Below are positions 7,341 through 15,645 of a stretch of DNA of 64,000 nucleotides, piece by piece. The notes beneath the pieces were generated by a model that worked only from the letters and a program-made list of their open reading frames with translations, was not told where the DNA came from and did not search any database. The stretch is taken from the NCBI RefSeq assembly GCF_001307275.1, contig NZ_CP012831.1, positions 5,820,501-5,884,500 of the forward strand, read 5' to 3'. The stretch comes from Pseudomonas fluorescens. Its GTDB lineage: Bacteria > Pseudomonadota > Gammaproteobacteria > Pseudomonadales > Pseudomonadaceae. The translations under genes were made by a program, and so were the position numbers. Numbering within the stretch: the first letter of the stretch is position 1; each line of letters begins with the position of its first letter.

Positions 7341-7362
7341 GTATGATGGTATACCATAATAC
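7341..7362. promoter_or_regulatory. GntR-type palindromic operator before the DUF1185-led operon
   Basis: TGGTATACCA (7347-7356) is a perfect palindrome, extended to eleven bases per arm with one mismatch (GTATGATGGTA / TACCATAATAC). It matches the site at 1611-1631 almost base for base. It sits 36-57 bp upstream of the DUF1185 start codon, a position that fits repression of that promoter. Confidence 0.78.
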
Positions 7363-7510
7363 TGATGGCGCAAATCCCCACGGCGAGTTTGTGCTCGGGA
7401 GGCGACCGAAGGCAGCTTGCCCGCGACCCCAAGGGGAATTGGTCTACGCTTGGTGCGCGGACACCCGTTTGTTTTCGGATAACCCTGCAACGTGTCCCGG
7501 GGGAGGAAGG

Positions 7511-8998
7511 ATGCCCTTCAAAGTCGCCGATAACTCAATCTCAGCCTGGTCGTTGATGGGCCAAACTTACGTGATGCTCAAACCCCACGAAGCCCTTATC
7601 AAGCGCTTCCTGGGGAGCGATCTGGAGGTTTGCTTTCCGACGACCGAGGCGGCCGTGCAGGCGCTGTCGCAGCCCACTCAAGCCTTTCCCCTCAAGTGGC
7701 GGGTGGGGCCCCCTCCATTGGTCGAGGCCAATCAAAGCATCAACCAGTGTCTGGATGCCCTGGCGCTTTATTTGCGGGACCAGGACAAACGCAAGTACCA
7801 GGACATGCTGGACGAGGCGAATGCCACAGGTGGCTCGCTGTTCACCGATGCGCGGAAAAACACACCGGCGCAATTCGTCGGCCAGAAGTGCACTTATTAC
7901 TACCAGGGCGCGTACATGTCGGGTGATCAGTTCGCTGTCGGCGCCGCATTGCGCCATGACCTCAGCTCACGACTGATCTTGCTCTACGCGGCCGCTGACG
8001 AGGCGGCGGCCAAGCGGCTGGTCAAGTTCTATGGCACTTCCTGTGGGGTAAAGGCCGCTCGGTTGTTGCCGGTGTTGGTCACCGATGCCAAGGCTGCCTG
8101 CGAGACGTGTCGCCTGGTGGTCGACGCCAGGATCAATAAAAGTGCGCTGCCACCCTTCACCGACGCGGTACTGGGATTCCTGGCCGGCGTCGCCAACGGC
8201 GCAAAACTGTGCCCCGTGGGCGGCGCCACCACCGATGTCGCAGCGTCGGTGCTCAGTGGCGACGGCAAGGGCAGCATCGCCAAGTGGGACAATGTCGATC
8301 CCAATACCAATCGCTACTGGGCGTATCGCCTCGACAAGTTCCTGGCGCTCAAAGGGGTGGTCAAGGGCCAGAGCTACGTCATTGTCTGGACCCGCTTCAG
8401 CGGCAAGGACGGCGGCGCCCATCCCGAGTTGGACGACAGTTGGACGGGGTTGGGGCAGGTGTGTCACCGGCTGTTGAAAAAAGGTTGTAACGTCATCGTG
8501 GTCGGACGCCCGAGGACCAACCGGGACCTCAACGAGAAGCTGACGACCCACCTGGGGCAACTCGACCAAGCTGACGGTCCCGTGTCCCGAGCCAAACTTC
8601 AGGTCTGGGGGGAGTATTGGAAGTTGGACAACGGCAACCCCAACCAGAAAATAATCGGGCCGAACCGTGCTGCCGAATATGCCATTTTCCTGCGCATGAA
8701 AAGTGCCGAATGGAATTGCAAACTGGTGCACCTGGGCATGCGCAGCGGTGCGATGGATGCCGCGGCTTTGCTGGGCATGCGCACTCGATTCATCGAAAAC
8801 GCCGGCAATGAACAGATCGCGCGAACGACCAAATGGACCGGGGCGACCAATACCAATCTTCTCTACCAGCGCATCCCGGTGGCTGAACTGCCTACTTGGA
8901 GGGCGCGAGGCCGAGAGGAAAACCTGGTGGTCAAGCGAGGTTACCTGCCCACAGACCTGGAGATGATCGTCGCCAGTGTCGAGGGCGCATTGACTTGA
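7511..8998 (+). CDS. Protein of unknown function with glycosyltransferase-like C-terminal motif
   Basis: The 495-residue protein starts at an ATG right behind a very strong ribosome-binding site (GGGGGAGGAAGG); any longer reading would run through the operator at 7341. No signal peptide or membrane segment is visible. The N-terminal half has no motif I recognise, though it contains several cysteines. The C-terminal half has a Rossmann-like strand (KGQSYVIVWTRFSG), another (KKGCNVIVVGRP), and at about residues 412-440 HLGMRSGAMDAAALLGMRTR followed by FIE, then KWTGATNTN. This recalls the nucleotide-sugar end of GT-B glycosyltransferases and related toxin domains. It stands alone on the plus strand. 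A glycosyltransferase-like role is an inference only. Confidence 0.7.
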   Translation: MPFKVADNSISAWSLMGQTYVMLKPHEALIKRFLGSDLEVCFPTTEAAVQALSQPTQAFPLKWRVGPPPLVEANQSINQCLDALALYLRDQDKRKYQDMLDEANATGGSLFTDARKNTPAQFVGQKCTYYYQGAYMSGDQFAVGAALRHDLSSRLILLYAAADEAAAKRLVKFYGTSCGVKAARLLPVLVTDAKAACETCRLVVDARINKSALPPFTDAVLGFLAGVANGAKLCPVGGATTDVAASVLSGDGKGSIAKWDNVDPNTNRYWAYRLDKFLALKGVVKGQSYVIVWTRFSGKDGGAHPELDDSWTGLGQVCHRLLKKGCNVIVVGRPRTNRDLNEKLTTHLGQLDQADGPVSRAKLQVWGEYWKLDNGNPNQKIIGPNRAAEYAIFLRMKSAEWNCKLVHLGMRSGAMDAAALLGMRTRFIENAGNEQIARTTKWTGATNTNLLYQRIPVAELPTWRARGREENLVVKRGYLPTDLEMIVASVEGALT

Positions 8999-9502
8999 GG
9001 TGAACGGCCGTGCTGCTTCAAGCTGGGGCGACGGTATGAATCCGTGCATTTTCCTGCAACGTTGCAGTGCGTTCAGGTTTTCACTGCTTGGGGTTGAGTG
9101 CGGCGCGTGAAGGGTTAGCCGTGGATGAATGAGTAAAAACTTCCCTCTTGTGGGGCACGGCTGTCTCCTTCCACCCCCTCAAGAGCCTTTCAAGCCCCGT
9201 TCGAGAGAAAGGGCGCCCGCATTTATGGTCGTTAATGTCGCTAGATCGAAAAATAATTTCGCCTTTTTGCGGTTTTGCAATACTTCTTCTATCCAGTACG
9301 TGACACCGTCACGCTTAGGCACACCCTTTGCTAAGTATTGAAAACCCGGCCTTTCAGGCCAGGACACGCCATCCATCAAGAGCAACAGAGGGCAATTCCA
9401 GGACCGTACGCAATCAAGCAGGGTTTAAAGCAAGGCAAGGCCGAACCGTCGGAATGACGAAGTGATAAGAAATGCCGTGTAGAACGCGGCTGGGAGTTGG
9501 CT
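8999..9502. other. 500-bp intergenic region, no gene seen
   Basis: This gap separates the unknown protein from the ATP-grasp operon. It holds a short hairpin-capable GTGAC-ACC-GTCAC near 9300 and GGCC-TTTCA-GGCC near 9347, and an A/T-rich patch around 9245-9290 that could contain a promoter. The possible reading frames here lack a ribosome-binding site or family likeness. The gap presumably carries the promoter and a long leader for the operon that follows. Confidence 0.5.
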
Positions 9503-10912
9503 ATGCCCCACGCTTTTTTTAATGAAATGTATGACGCAAAGGGTGACTGCCGCCCGCATTACCAAGCCTTCTCGCGCTGGCTGGCGGACACCCCGCTTGA
9601 ACTGCTGGAGCAACGCCGCCGCGAAGCCGACCTGCTGTTCCATCGGGCTGGCATCACCTTCACCCTCTACGGGGACGAGCAGGGCACCGAGCGCCTGATC
9701 CCCTTCGATATCATTCCCCGCAGCATCAAGGCCAGTGAATGGCAGATGGTCGAGCGTGGCTGCATCCAGCGGGTCCAGGCCCTGAACATGTTCCTGGCCG
9801 ACATCTACCATGGGCAGCACATCCTCAAGGAAGGGATCATCCCGCCCGAGCAGGTGCTCGCCAACGAGGGCTACCAGATCGCGATGCAGGGCCTGAACCT
9901 GCACCGGGGCATCTACGCCCATATCGCCGGTGTCGACCTGGTTCGCGACGGTGACGGCAGCTATTACGTGCTGGAAGACAACCTGCGCACGCCCAGCGGC
10001 GTGAGCTACATGCTCGAAGACCGCAAGATGATGATGCGCCTGTTCCCCGAGCTCTTCGCCGCCCAGCGCGTGGCCCCCATCGATCATTACCCGAACCTGC
10101 TTCTCGACACCCTCAAGAGCTCAAGCCCCCTGGAAAACCCCACCGCCGTGGTGCTGACGCCGGGACGCTTCAACAGTGCCTATTTCGAACACGCCTTCCT
10201 GGCCCGTGAAATGGGCGTGGAGCTGGTGGAGGGGGCCGATCTGTTCGTGCGGGACGACCACGTGTATATGCGCACCACCGCCGGGCCTCGGCAGGTGGAC
10301 GTGATTTACCGTCGCCTTGACGACGCCTACCTCGACCCGCTGTCGTTCAACCCCGATTCGATGCTGGGCGTGCCCGGGCTGATCGCTGTTTACCGTGCGG
10401 GCAACGTGGTGCTGGCGAACGCAGTCGGCACAGGCGTGGCCGATGACAAGTCGATCTACCCTTATGTCGACGAGATGATCCGCTTCTACCTCACCGAAGA
10501 ACCGATCCTGAAGAACGTGCCCACCTGGCAGTGCCGCAAGCCCCAGGACCTGTCCCATGTGCTGGCCAACCTGCCGGATCTGGTGGTCAAGGAAACCCAG
10601 GGCTCCGGCGGCTACGGCATGTTGGTCGGGCCGGCCGCCAGCGCGGCGGAGATCGAAGATTTCCGCGCGCGCCTCAAGGCCCGTCCCGAAGCCTATATCG
10701 CCCAGCCGACCTTGAGCCTGTCCACGTGCCCGACCTTTGTCGAGAGCGGCATCGCGCCGCGCCATATCGACCTGCGTCCGTTCGTGCTGTCGGGCAAGGA
10801 AACCCGCCTGGTACCCGGCGGGCTGACCCGCGTGGCGCTGCGCGAAGGCTCGCTGGTGGTGAACTCGTCCCAGGGCGGCGGCACCAAAGACACTTGGGTA
10901 GTGGAGGACTAA
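9503..10912 (+). CDS. Circularly permuted type 2 ATP-grasp protein
   Basis: This 469-residue protein is a complete circularly permuted ATP-grasp enzyme of the DUF404/DUF407 type. Signs are the opening FFNEMYDAKGDCRPHYQAF, the HRGIYAHIAGVDLVRDGDG and VLEDNLRTPSGVSYMLEDR blocks (about 133-175), and VVKETQGSGGYGMLVGP (about 360-375), a likely ATP-binding loop. ATP-grasp enzymes ligate a carboxylate to an amine using ATP. The ATG at 9503 has GGGAG six bases upstream; a TTG two codons earlier is less likely. It is followed after 3 bp by the alpha-E gene, and these two plus the transglutaminase form one operon predicted to modify peptides or proteins. Confidence 0.92.
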   Translation: MPHAFFNEMYDAKGDCRPHYQAFSRWLADTPLELLEQRRREADLLFHRAGITFTLYGDEQGTERLIPFDIIPRSIKASEWQMVERGCIQRVQALNMFLADIYHGQHILKEGIIPPEQVLANEGYQIAMQGLNLHRGIYAHIAGVDLVRDGDGSYYVLEDNLRTPSGVSYMLEDRKMMMRLFPELFAAQRVAPIDHYPNLLLDTLKSSSPLENPTAVVLTPGRFNSAYFEHAFLAREMGVELVEGADLFVRDDHVYMRTTAGPRQVDVIYRRLDDAYLDPLSFNPDSMLGVPGLIAVYRAGNVVLANAVGTGVADDKSIYPYVDEMIRFYLTEEPILKNVPTWQCRKPQDLSHVLANLPDLVVKETQGSGGYGMLVGPAASAAEIEDFRARLKARPEAYIAQPTLSLSTCPTFVESGIAPRHIDLRPFVLSGKETRLVPGGLTRVALREGSLVVNSSQGGGTKDTWVVED

Positions 10913-10915
10913 GAC

Positions 10916-11866
10916 ATGCTTTCAAGAACTGCTTCGGACCTCTATTGGATGTCCCGCTACCTGGAGCGCGCCGAGAACCTGGCGCGCATGCTCGAAGTCA
11001 GCTATTCGCTGTCGCTGATGCCCCAGGCCGGACGCAGCGATGGCCATGCCGAGCTGGCGATGTCGCTGCTGGCGGCCGGTACGCTGGACGACTACAACGC
11101 CCGTTATGACGCGCTCAACACCGAGCGCATGCTGCATTTCTTCGCCTTGGACGAAACCAACCCCGGCAGTATCTATAGCTGCCTGCGAGCCGCGCGGACC
11201 AATGCCCATGCCGTGCGCGGGCGCATCACCGCCGACATGTGGGAAAACATCAACGCCACCTGGCTGGAAATGCGCAACATCGCCAGCAATGGCCTGGGGC
11301 GCTACGGCATCAGCCATTTCTGTGAATGGGTCAAGGAGCGTTCGCACCTGTTCCGCGGCGCGACATCGGGCACCATCATGCGCAACGATGCCTACTGTTT
11401 TATCCGCCTGGGGACCTTTATCGAACGGGCCGACAACACCCTGCGCCTGCTGGATGCTCGCTATGAAATGTTCGGCGAGGAATCGGAGGAGGTCAGCGAC
11501 AACTCGGCCCGTGGCTATTACCAGTGGAGTGCCTTGTTGCGCGCGTTGTCTTCGTTCGAGGCGTTCAACGAGATCTACCGCAACGCGCCCAATGCCGAGC
11601 AAGTGTCCGAGATGTTGCTGTTGCGGGCCGACGTCCCACGCTCGCTGCATGCGTGTATCGAGGAACTGGACCATATCCTCGCCAGTTTGCCGGGCAACAA
11701 CGGCCGGCCGGCACAACGCCTGGCCGCCGAGCTGAATGCGCGCCTGCGCTATTCCGGAATCGACGAAATCCTGGCGTCGGGCTTGCACCAATGGTTGACC
11801 GACCTGATTGGTCAGATCCGCCACTTGGGCCAGACCGTCCATGAGTCTTACCTGGAGGTCGTATGA
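10916..11866 (+). CDS. Alpha-E domain protein (DUF403)
   Basis: The protein has 316 residues and begins MLSRTASDLYWMSRYLERAE, the signature of the all-helical alpha-E domain. Further typical segments are RMLHFFALDETNPGSIYSCL and FIRLGTFIERADNTLRLLDA. The family almost always sits beside a circularly permuted ATP-grasp gene and a transglutaminase gene, as here. Its reaction is unknown; the conserved glutamates suggest a catalytic or scaffold role in a peptide-ligation system. It starts 3 bp after the ATP-grasp stop and overlaps the next gene by 4 bp. Confidence 0.92.
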   Translation: MLSRTASDLYWMSRYLERAENLARMLEVSYSLSLMPQAGRSDGHAELAMSLLAAGTLDDYNARYDALNTERMLHFFALDETNPGSIYSCLRAARTNAHAVRGRITADMWENINATWLEMRNIASNGLGRYGISHFCEWVKERSHLFRGATSGTIMRNDAYCFIRLGTFIERADNTLRLLDARYEMFGEESEEVSDNSARGYYQWSALLRALSSFEAFNEIYRNAPNAEQVSEMLLLRADVPRSLHACIEELDHILASLPGNNGRPAQRLAAELNARLRYSGIDEILASGLHQWLTDLIGQIRHLGQTVHESYLEVV

Positions 11867-12660
11867 AACTGTCCATACGCCACGACACGACTTACAGCTA
11901 CGCCGATGAAGTCTGCACCAGCATCCAGTTCCTGCGCCTGACGCCCCGGGACACCCAGCGCCAGCGCATCTTGCAATGGCATCTGGAACTGCCGAGACTG
12001 GTGCGCAGCCAGATTGACCCCTATGGCAACATCCTCCACGTGATGACCATGGACGAGCCCCACGGTGCCTTGGTGCTGACGGCGTATGGCGAGGTGGAAA
12101 TCCATCAGTCCATCGCGATGGAACCGGACACTCAGTCACCGCTGCCGTTTCTGCGCACCAGCCGCCTCACCCAGGCGGATGAGAACCTCAGCGCCTTCGC
12201 GGTCGAACAATGTGCCGGCCGACGCGATCGGTCGGCCTTGACCGACCTGATGAACGGCCTGGCGGCGCGGATGCCCTACAGCCCCGGCACGACCGCGGTC
12301 AACAGCACCGCCGCCGAGGCGTTTGCCGGTGGAACGGGGGTTTGCCAGGACCATACCCACGCCTTCCTGGCCTGCGCGCGCAGCCTGGGTATTCCAGCGC
12401 GCTATGTTTCCGGCTATCTGTGCACCGAAGATGAAAGCCACCTGGCAAGCCACGCCTGGGCCGAAGCCTGGCTGGACGATGGCTGGTACAGCTTCGACGT
12501 GACCAACCGCCTGACCCTTCCCGATCGCCACCTGAAACTGGCGATCGGCCTGGACTACCTCGACGCCTGCCCGGTACGCGGCATGCGCCGGGGTGGCGGG
12601 GCGGAACAGATGCAGGCGCGGGTGCAGGTGAGCTCGATGGTGCAGGTGCAGCACCAGTAA
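11863..12660 (+). CDS. Transglutaminase-like cysteine peptidase family protein
   Basis: The protein has 265 residues. An N-terminal beta domain (MKLSIRHDTTYSYADEV...) is followed by the transglutaminase core. The catalytic triad is visible as Cys161 (GGTGVCQDHTHAF), His197 (LASHAWAEAWL) and Asp212 (YSFDVTN). It probably acts as a protease or amidase on the peptide handled by the two upstream enzymes. Its start overlaps the alpha-E gene by 4 bp. In many bacteria the operon also encodes the proteasome-like Anbu protein, which is not next to it here; a BIME array follows instead. Confidence 0.93.
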   Translation: MKLSIRHDTTYSYADEVCTSIQFLRLTPRDTQRQRILQWHLELPRLVRSQIDPYGNILHVMTMDEPHGALVLTAYGEVEIHQSIAMEPDTQSPLPFLRTSRLTQADENLSAFAVEQCAGRRDRSALTDLMNGLAARMPYSPGTTAVNSTAAEAFAGGTGVCQDHTHAFLACARSLGIPARYVSGYLCTEDESHLASHAWAEAWLDDGWYSFDVTNRLTLPDRHLKLAIGLDYLDACPVRGMRRGGGAEQMQARVQVSSMVQVQHQ

Positions 12661-12743
12661 AGGCACAGGCTTTCTCGCCAACACCCGAGCTCCCACACTG
12701 GAATGAGTGGTGGACGCAAACCCTGTCTCCACCCGAGCACCTC

Positions 12744-13242
12744 TGTGGGAGCCGAGCTTGCTCGCGATGACGGCTGCCCAGCCGACATCACCGCCAACAG
12801 ACCCACCGCCATCGCGAGCAAGCTCGCTCCCACACTGGAATGGGTAGTGGACGCAAACCCTGTCTCCACCCGAGCACCCCTGTGGGAGCCGAGCTTGCTC
12901 GCGATGACGGCTGCCCAGCCGACATCATCGCCAACAGACCCACCGCCATCGCGAGCAAGCTCGGCTCCCACACTGAAATGGGGGTGGACACAAACCCTGT
13001 CTCCACCCGAGAACCCCTGTGGGAGCGAGCTTGCTCGCGATGACGGCTGCCCAGCCGACATCATCGCCAACAGACCCACCGCCATCGCGAGCAAGCTCGG
13101 CTCCCACACTGAAATGGGGGTGGACGCAAACCCTGTCTCCACCCGAGAACCCTTGTGGGAGCGAGCTTGCTCGCGATGACGGCTGCCCAGCTGGCATCAC
13201 CGCCAACTGATCCACTGCTATCGCGAGCAAGCTCGCTCCCAC
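12744..13242. repeat. Tandem BIME array 1 (four units of about 137 bp)
   Basis: Four units start at 12744, 12881, 13018 and 13154. Each has a forward REP (TGTGGGAG...TTGCTCGCGATGACGG), an inner spacer containing GCCCAGCCGACATC, an inverted REP, and an outer spacer containing GCAAACCCTGTCTCCACCCG. A partial outer spacer also precedes the first unit (12689-12743). Spacers are nearly identical between units, so the array grew by tandem duplication of the whole unit. It lies between the transglutaminase gene and phdA and contains no gene. No RAYT transposase is encoded in the window. Confidence 0.92.
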
Positions 13243-13314
13243 AAAAAGCGTACGCCCTCCTTACCCTCCAAAATGAAGCTTTCATGACAAAAGTTCGGTA
13301 GCACATCGCCATTC

Positions 13315-13332
13315 CCGTCATGCCTGTGTGAC
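13315..13332 (+). promoter_or_regulatory. Weak Pho-box-like sequence upstream of the phdA-pdtB operon
   Basis: CCGTCAT-N4-GTGTGAC lies about 60 bp before phdA. Against the PhoB consensus CTGTCAT-N4-CTGTCAT the first half matches 6 of 7 and the second 4 of 7. The related P. aeruginosa pdt locus is induced by phosphate starvation, which is why I looked here. The match is weak and could be chance. Confidence 0.25.
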
Positions 13333-13391
13333 GTGTTCGAGGGGACCTTTCAGGTCGTTTGGAGCCGGGGCGCGAAGCCGGGAGTGAGGCG

Positions 13392-14003
13392 ATGGGGACT
13401 ATGGAACGTTATTCGAAAGTGGGCATGCAGGAGCTTGACCAACGGTTGTCGAAGATCGTCGAGGCGGCGCGCAAGCAGCCGGTTTCGGTGTATCGCTACG
13501 GCGCGCCGTGGGTCTGGATCGTTTCCCAGGATGACTGGCAGGGCGCGCTCAAGGAGGTGTCCAGCTACATTCCGCAAGGCCATTCACTGGTCTTGCTGCG
13601 TCCGCAGATCGACGATCTGCTGGATGACCATCGCGATGTGCTGCAGGGCCTCAACGCCAGTGCCCAGATGCTGATCGCACCGCAAACCGCCATGCACATC
13701 CTCCTGCTGCAACTGCTCTATTCGGTGCCCAGCGAGCAGCAACTCTACGAACAACTCAATTACAACCTGCTGTTCCGCTGGTTCGTCGGCCTGGACCTGA
13801 ACCAGAAGGTCTGGAGCTTCAACGTCCTGAGCAAAGACCTCGCCACGCTGCTGGGCGATGCGCGGGCGGTGCGGCTCATCGAGAAAATCATCGGTGAAGT
13901 GTTCTGTGGCGCCTTGCTGCAAATGCCGGAGTTCTCCTTGAACTTCGCGCTTCTGCACACCTGGCTGGCCCGGCACGCCACGACATCGACCATAAGCAAT
14001 TGA
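13392..14003 (+). CDS. phdA: PhdA-like protein: Phd/YefM-type N-terminus plus transposase-derived domain
   Basis: The protein has 203 residues. The N-terminal ~50 residues look like a Phd/YefM antitoxin (ERYSKVGMQELDQRLSKIVE, then VSVYRYGAPWVWIVSQDDW). Residues ~105-155 look like the N-terminal domain of IS5-type transposases (DUF772: EQLNYNLLFRWFVGLDL ... VWSFNVLSKD), without any catalytic DDE region. No toxin gene is adjacent. In P. aeruginosa the gene before pdtB (PA0691) is called phdA and has been linked to biofilm lysis control; I use the symbol by position and domain likeness. An ATG at 13401 is an alternative start. It lies 26 bp before pdtB and is probably co-transcribed. Confidence 0.7.
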   Translation: MGTMERYSKVGMQELDQRLSKIVEAARKQPVSVYRYGAPWVWIVSQDDWQGALKEVSSYIPQGHSLVLLRPQIDDLLDDHRDVLQGLNASAQMLIAPQTAMHILLLQLLYSVPSEQQLYEQLNYNLLFRWFVGLDLNQKVWSFNVLSKDLATLLGDARAVRLIEKIIGEVFCGALLQMPEFSLNFALLHTWLARHATTSTISN

Positions 14004-14029
14004 GCCGTACTTTGAATTCAGGGGGTGGT

Positions 14030-15634
14030 GTGGAGCATTTCTTCAAATCGCGGCCGGCGCTGTGGGGCTGGCTGCTGCTGGCGGTCGGGGGGCCGTCGGC
14101 CTTTGCCGCCGAAGGCGGGCAGGAGGCCGACGCGGCGCCGACGCGCCTGGTGGATGTGAACGAGTATTTCGTGCGCGGCAACACCGTGCTCGATGCCCGG
14201 GCCATCGAGGAAGCGGTGTACCCGTTCCTGGGGCCGCAAAAGGCCTTGAGCGACATCGAAGGCGCCCGGGAAGCCTTGCAAAAAGTCTATCAGGCCCGCG
14301 GTTATCAATCGGTATTCGTCGAGCTGCCAGAGCAGAAAGTCGAAGACGGCATCGTCTACCTGCAGGTCAGCGAAACCAAGATCGGTCGGGTGCGCGTGGT
14401 AGGGGCCAAGCACTATTCGCCCGTTGAAATCCGTGACGACGTGCCGGCGCTGAAGGAAGGCGAGGTGCCCGATTTCGCCCGGGTCCAGGCAGAGCTGGCG
14501 CAGTTGAACAAGACCCCGGGACGCCAGGTCATGCCGCTGGTGCGCGAAGGCCAGCGCCCCGGGACCATGGACGTGGATTTGCAAGTCGAAGACCAGGACC
14601 CCTGGCAGGCCAGCCTGGGGCTGAACAACGACTACAGTGCCGACACCGAAAAGCTGCGCACGGTCGCCAGCCTGGGCTACAACAACCTCTGGCAACTGGG
14701 CCACAGCGTTTCGCTGACTTTCTTCACCGCGCCCCAGGACACCGAAAACGCCAAGGTCTGGTCGGGTTCCTACACCGCGCCGCTGAGCGAACGCTGGAGT
14801 GTGCAGTTCTCGGGGTACCAATCCGACAGCAACGTGGCGACCGTCGGCGGCAGTAACGTGTTGGGCAAAGGGCATTCCTACGGGGTGTCGGCGATCTACA
14901 GCCTGCCGTCCACGGGGGCATGGGCCAACAGCTTTTCGGTCGGGGTGGATTTCAAGGACTTCGAGGAAGAGCTGAACCTGGGCGGTGCCAGCGACAAGGC
15001 GCCACTCAAGTACGCGCCGTTCACCTTCGCCTATAACGGCTTTCGCTACACCGAAAACAGCCAGTTGGGCCTCGGCCTGAGCCTGGTGGCGGGTACCCGG
15101 AGCCTGCTGGGCTATGGCAGCTCCGACGAAGCGTTCGACTACAAGCGCTATCGCGCCAGTCCCAGCTTCGCGGTGCTCAAGGGCGACGGCAATTACACCT
15201 TCACCTTCGGCAACGACTGGCAGACCGCCTCCAAGGCCGCCTTCCAACTGGCCTCCGGTCCGCTGGTTTCCAACGAGCAATTCTCCGCCGGTGGCGCCAC
15301 CTCGGTGCGCGGTTACCTGGCCGCCGAGCGCACCGGCGACGACGGCTACCTGCTGTCCCAGGAGCTGCGTACCCCGTCCCTGGCCAAGTTCCTCGGCAGT
15401 TATGTCCAGGAGTGGCGTTTCTATGCCTTCGCCGAAGGCGCGCAGTTGTATTTGCGTGACGAACTGCCCGACCAGGAAGCCGACTACAGCCTCGCCAGCG
15501 TCGGCCTCGGCACCCGCGCGAGCCTGAGCAAATGGCTGTCCGGCAGCCTCGATTGGGGCTATCCGCTGCTCGAAGGGCCGAACACCTCGAAACAGGAATC
15601 GCGCCTGCACTTCAACCTGCAAGCGACGTTTTGA
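14030..15634 (+). CDS. pdtB: TpsB-type outer-membrane transporter (ShlB/FhaC/HecB family)
   Basis: The protein has 534 residues. It has a signal peptide (WGWLLLAVGGPSAFA), a first POTRA domain (VRGNTVLDARAIEEAVYPFL ... YQARGYQSVFVELPEQ), a second one (IGRVRVVGAKHYSPVEI), and a C-terminal 16-strand-type barrel with the conserved VRGY motif at residues 426-429 (GGATSVRGYLAAER). It would secrete a large TpsA exoprotein across the outer membrane. I chose GTG 14030 because it follows an AGGGGG site and gives a clean signal peptide; a TTG at 14000 is possible. No TpsA gene is present on either side, unlike in the P. aeruginosa pdtA-phdA-pdtB locus. Confidence 0.88.
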   Translation: MEHFFKSRPALWGWLLLAVGGPSAFAAEGGQEADAAPTRLVDVNEYFVRGNTVLDARAIEEAVYPFLGPQKALSDIEGAREALQKVYQARGYQSVFVELPEQKVEDGIVYLQVSETKIGRVRVVGAKHYSPVEIRDDVPALKEGEVPDFARVQAELAQLNKTPGRQVMPLVREGQRPGTMDVDLQVEDQDPWQASLGLNNDYSADTEKLRTVASLGYNNLWQLGHSVSLTFFTAPQDTENAKVWSGSYTAPLSERWSVQFSGYQSDSNVATVGGSNVLGKGHSYGVSAIYSLPSTGAWANSFSVGVDFKDFEEELNLGGASDKAPLKYAPFTFAYNGFRYTENSQLGLGLSLVAGTRSLLGYGSSDEAFDYKRYRASPSFAVLKGDGNYTFTFGNDWQTASKAAFQLASGPLVSNEQFSAGGATSVRGYLAAERTGDDGYLLSQELRTPSLAKFLGSYVQEWRFYAFAEGAQLYLRDELPDQEADYSLASVGLGTRASLSKWLSGSLDWGYPLLEGPNTSKQESRLHFNLQATF

Positions 15635-15645
15635 ACCCAGGAGTC

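Noticed and set aside
9129..9341. A 70-residue reading frame before the ATP-grasp operon
   Set aside because: No ribosome-binding site, odd composition, and no family resemblance.
12744..13242. CRISPR-like regular repeats
   Set aside because: The repeats are inverted pairs with nearly identical spacers and 137-bp spacing; CRISPR spacers would differ from one another, and no cas genes are present.
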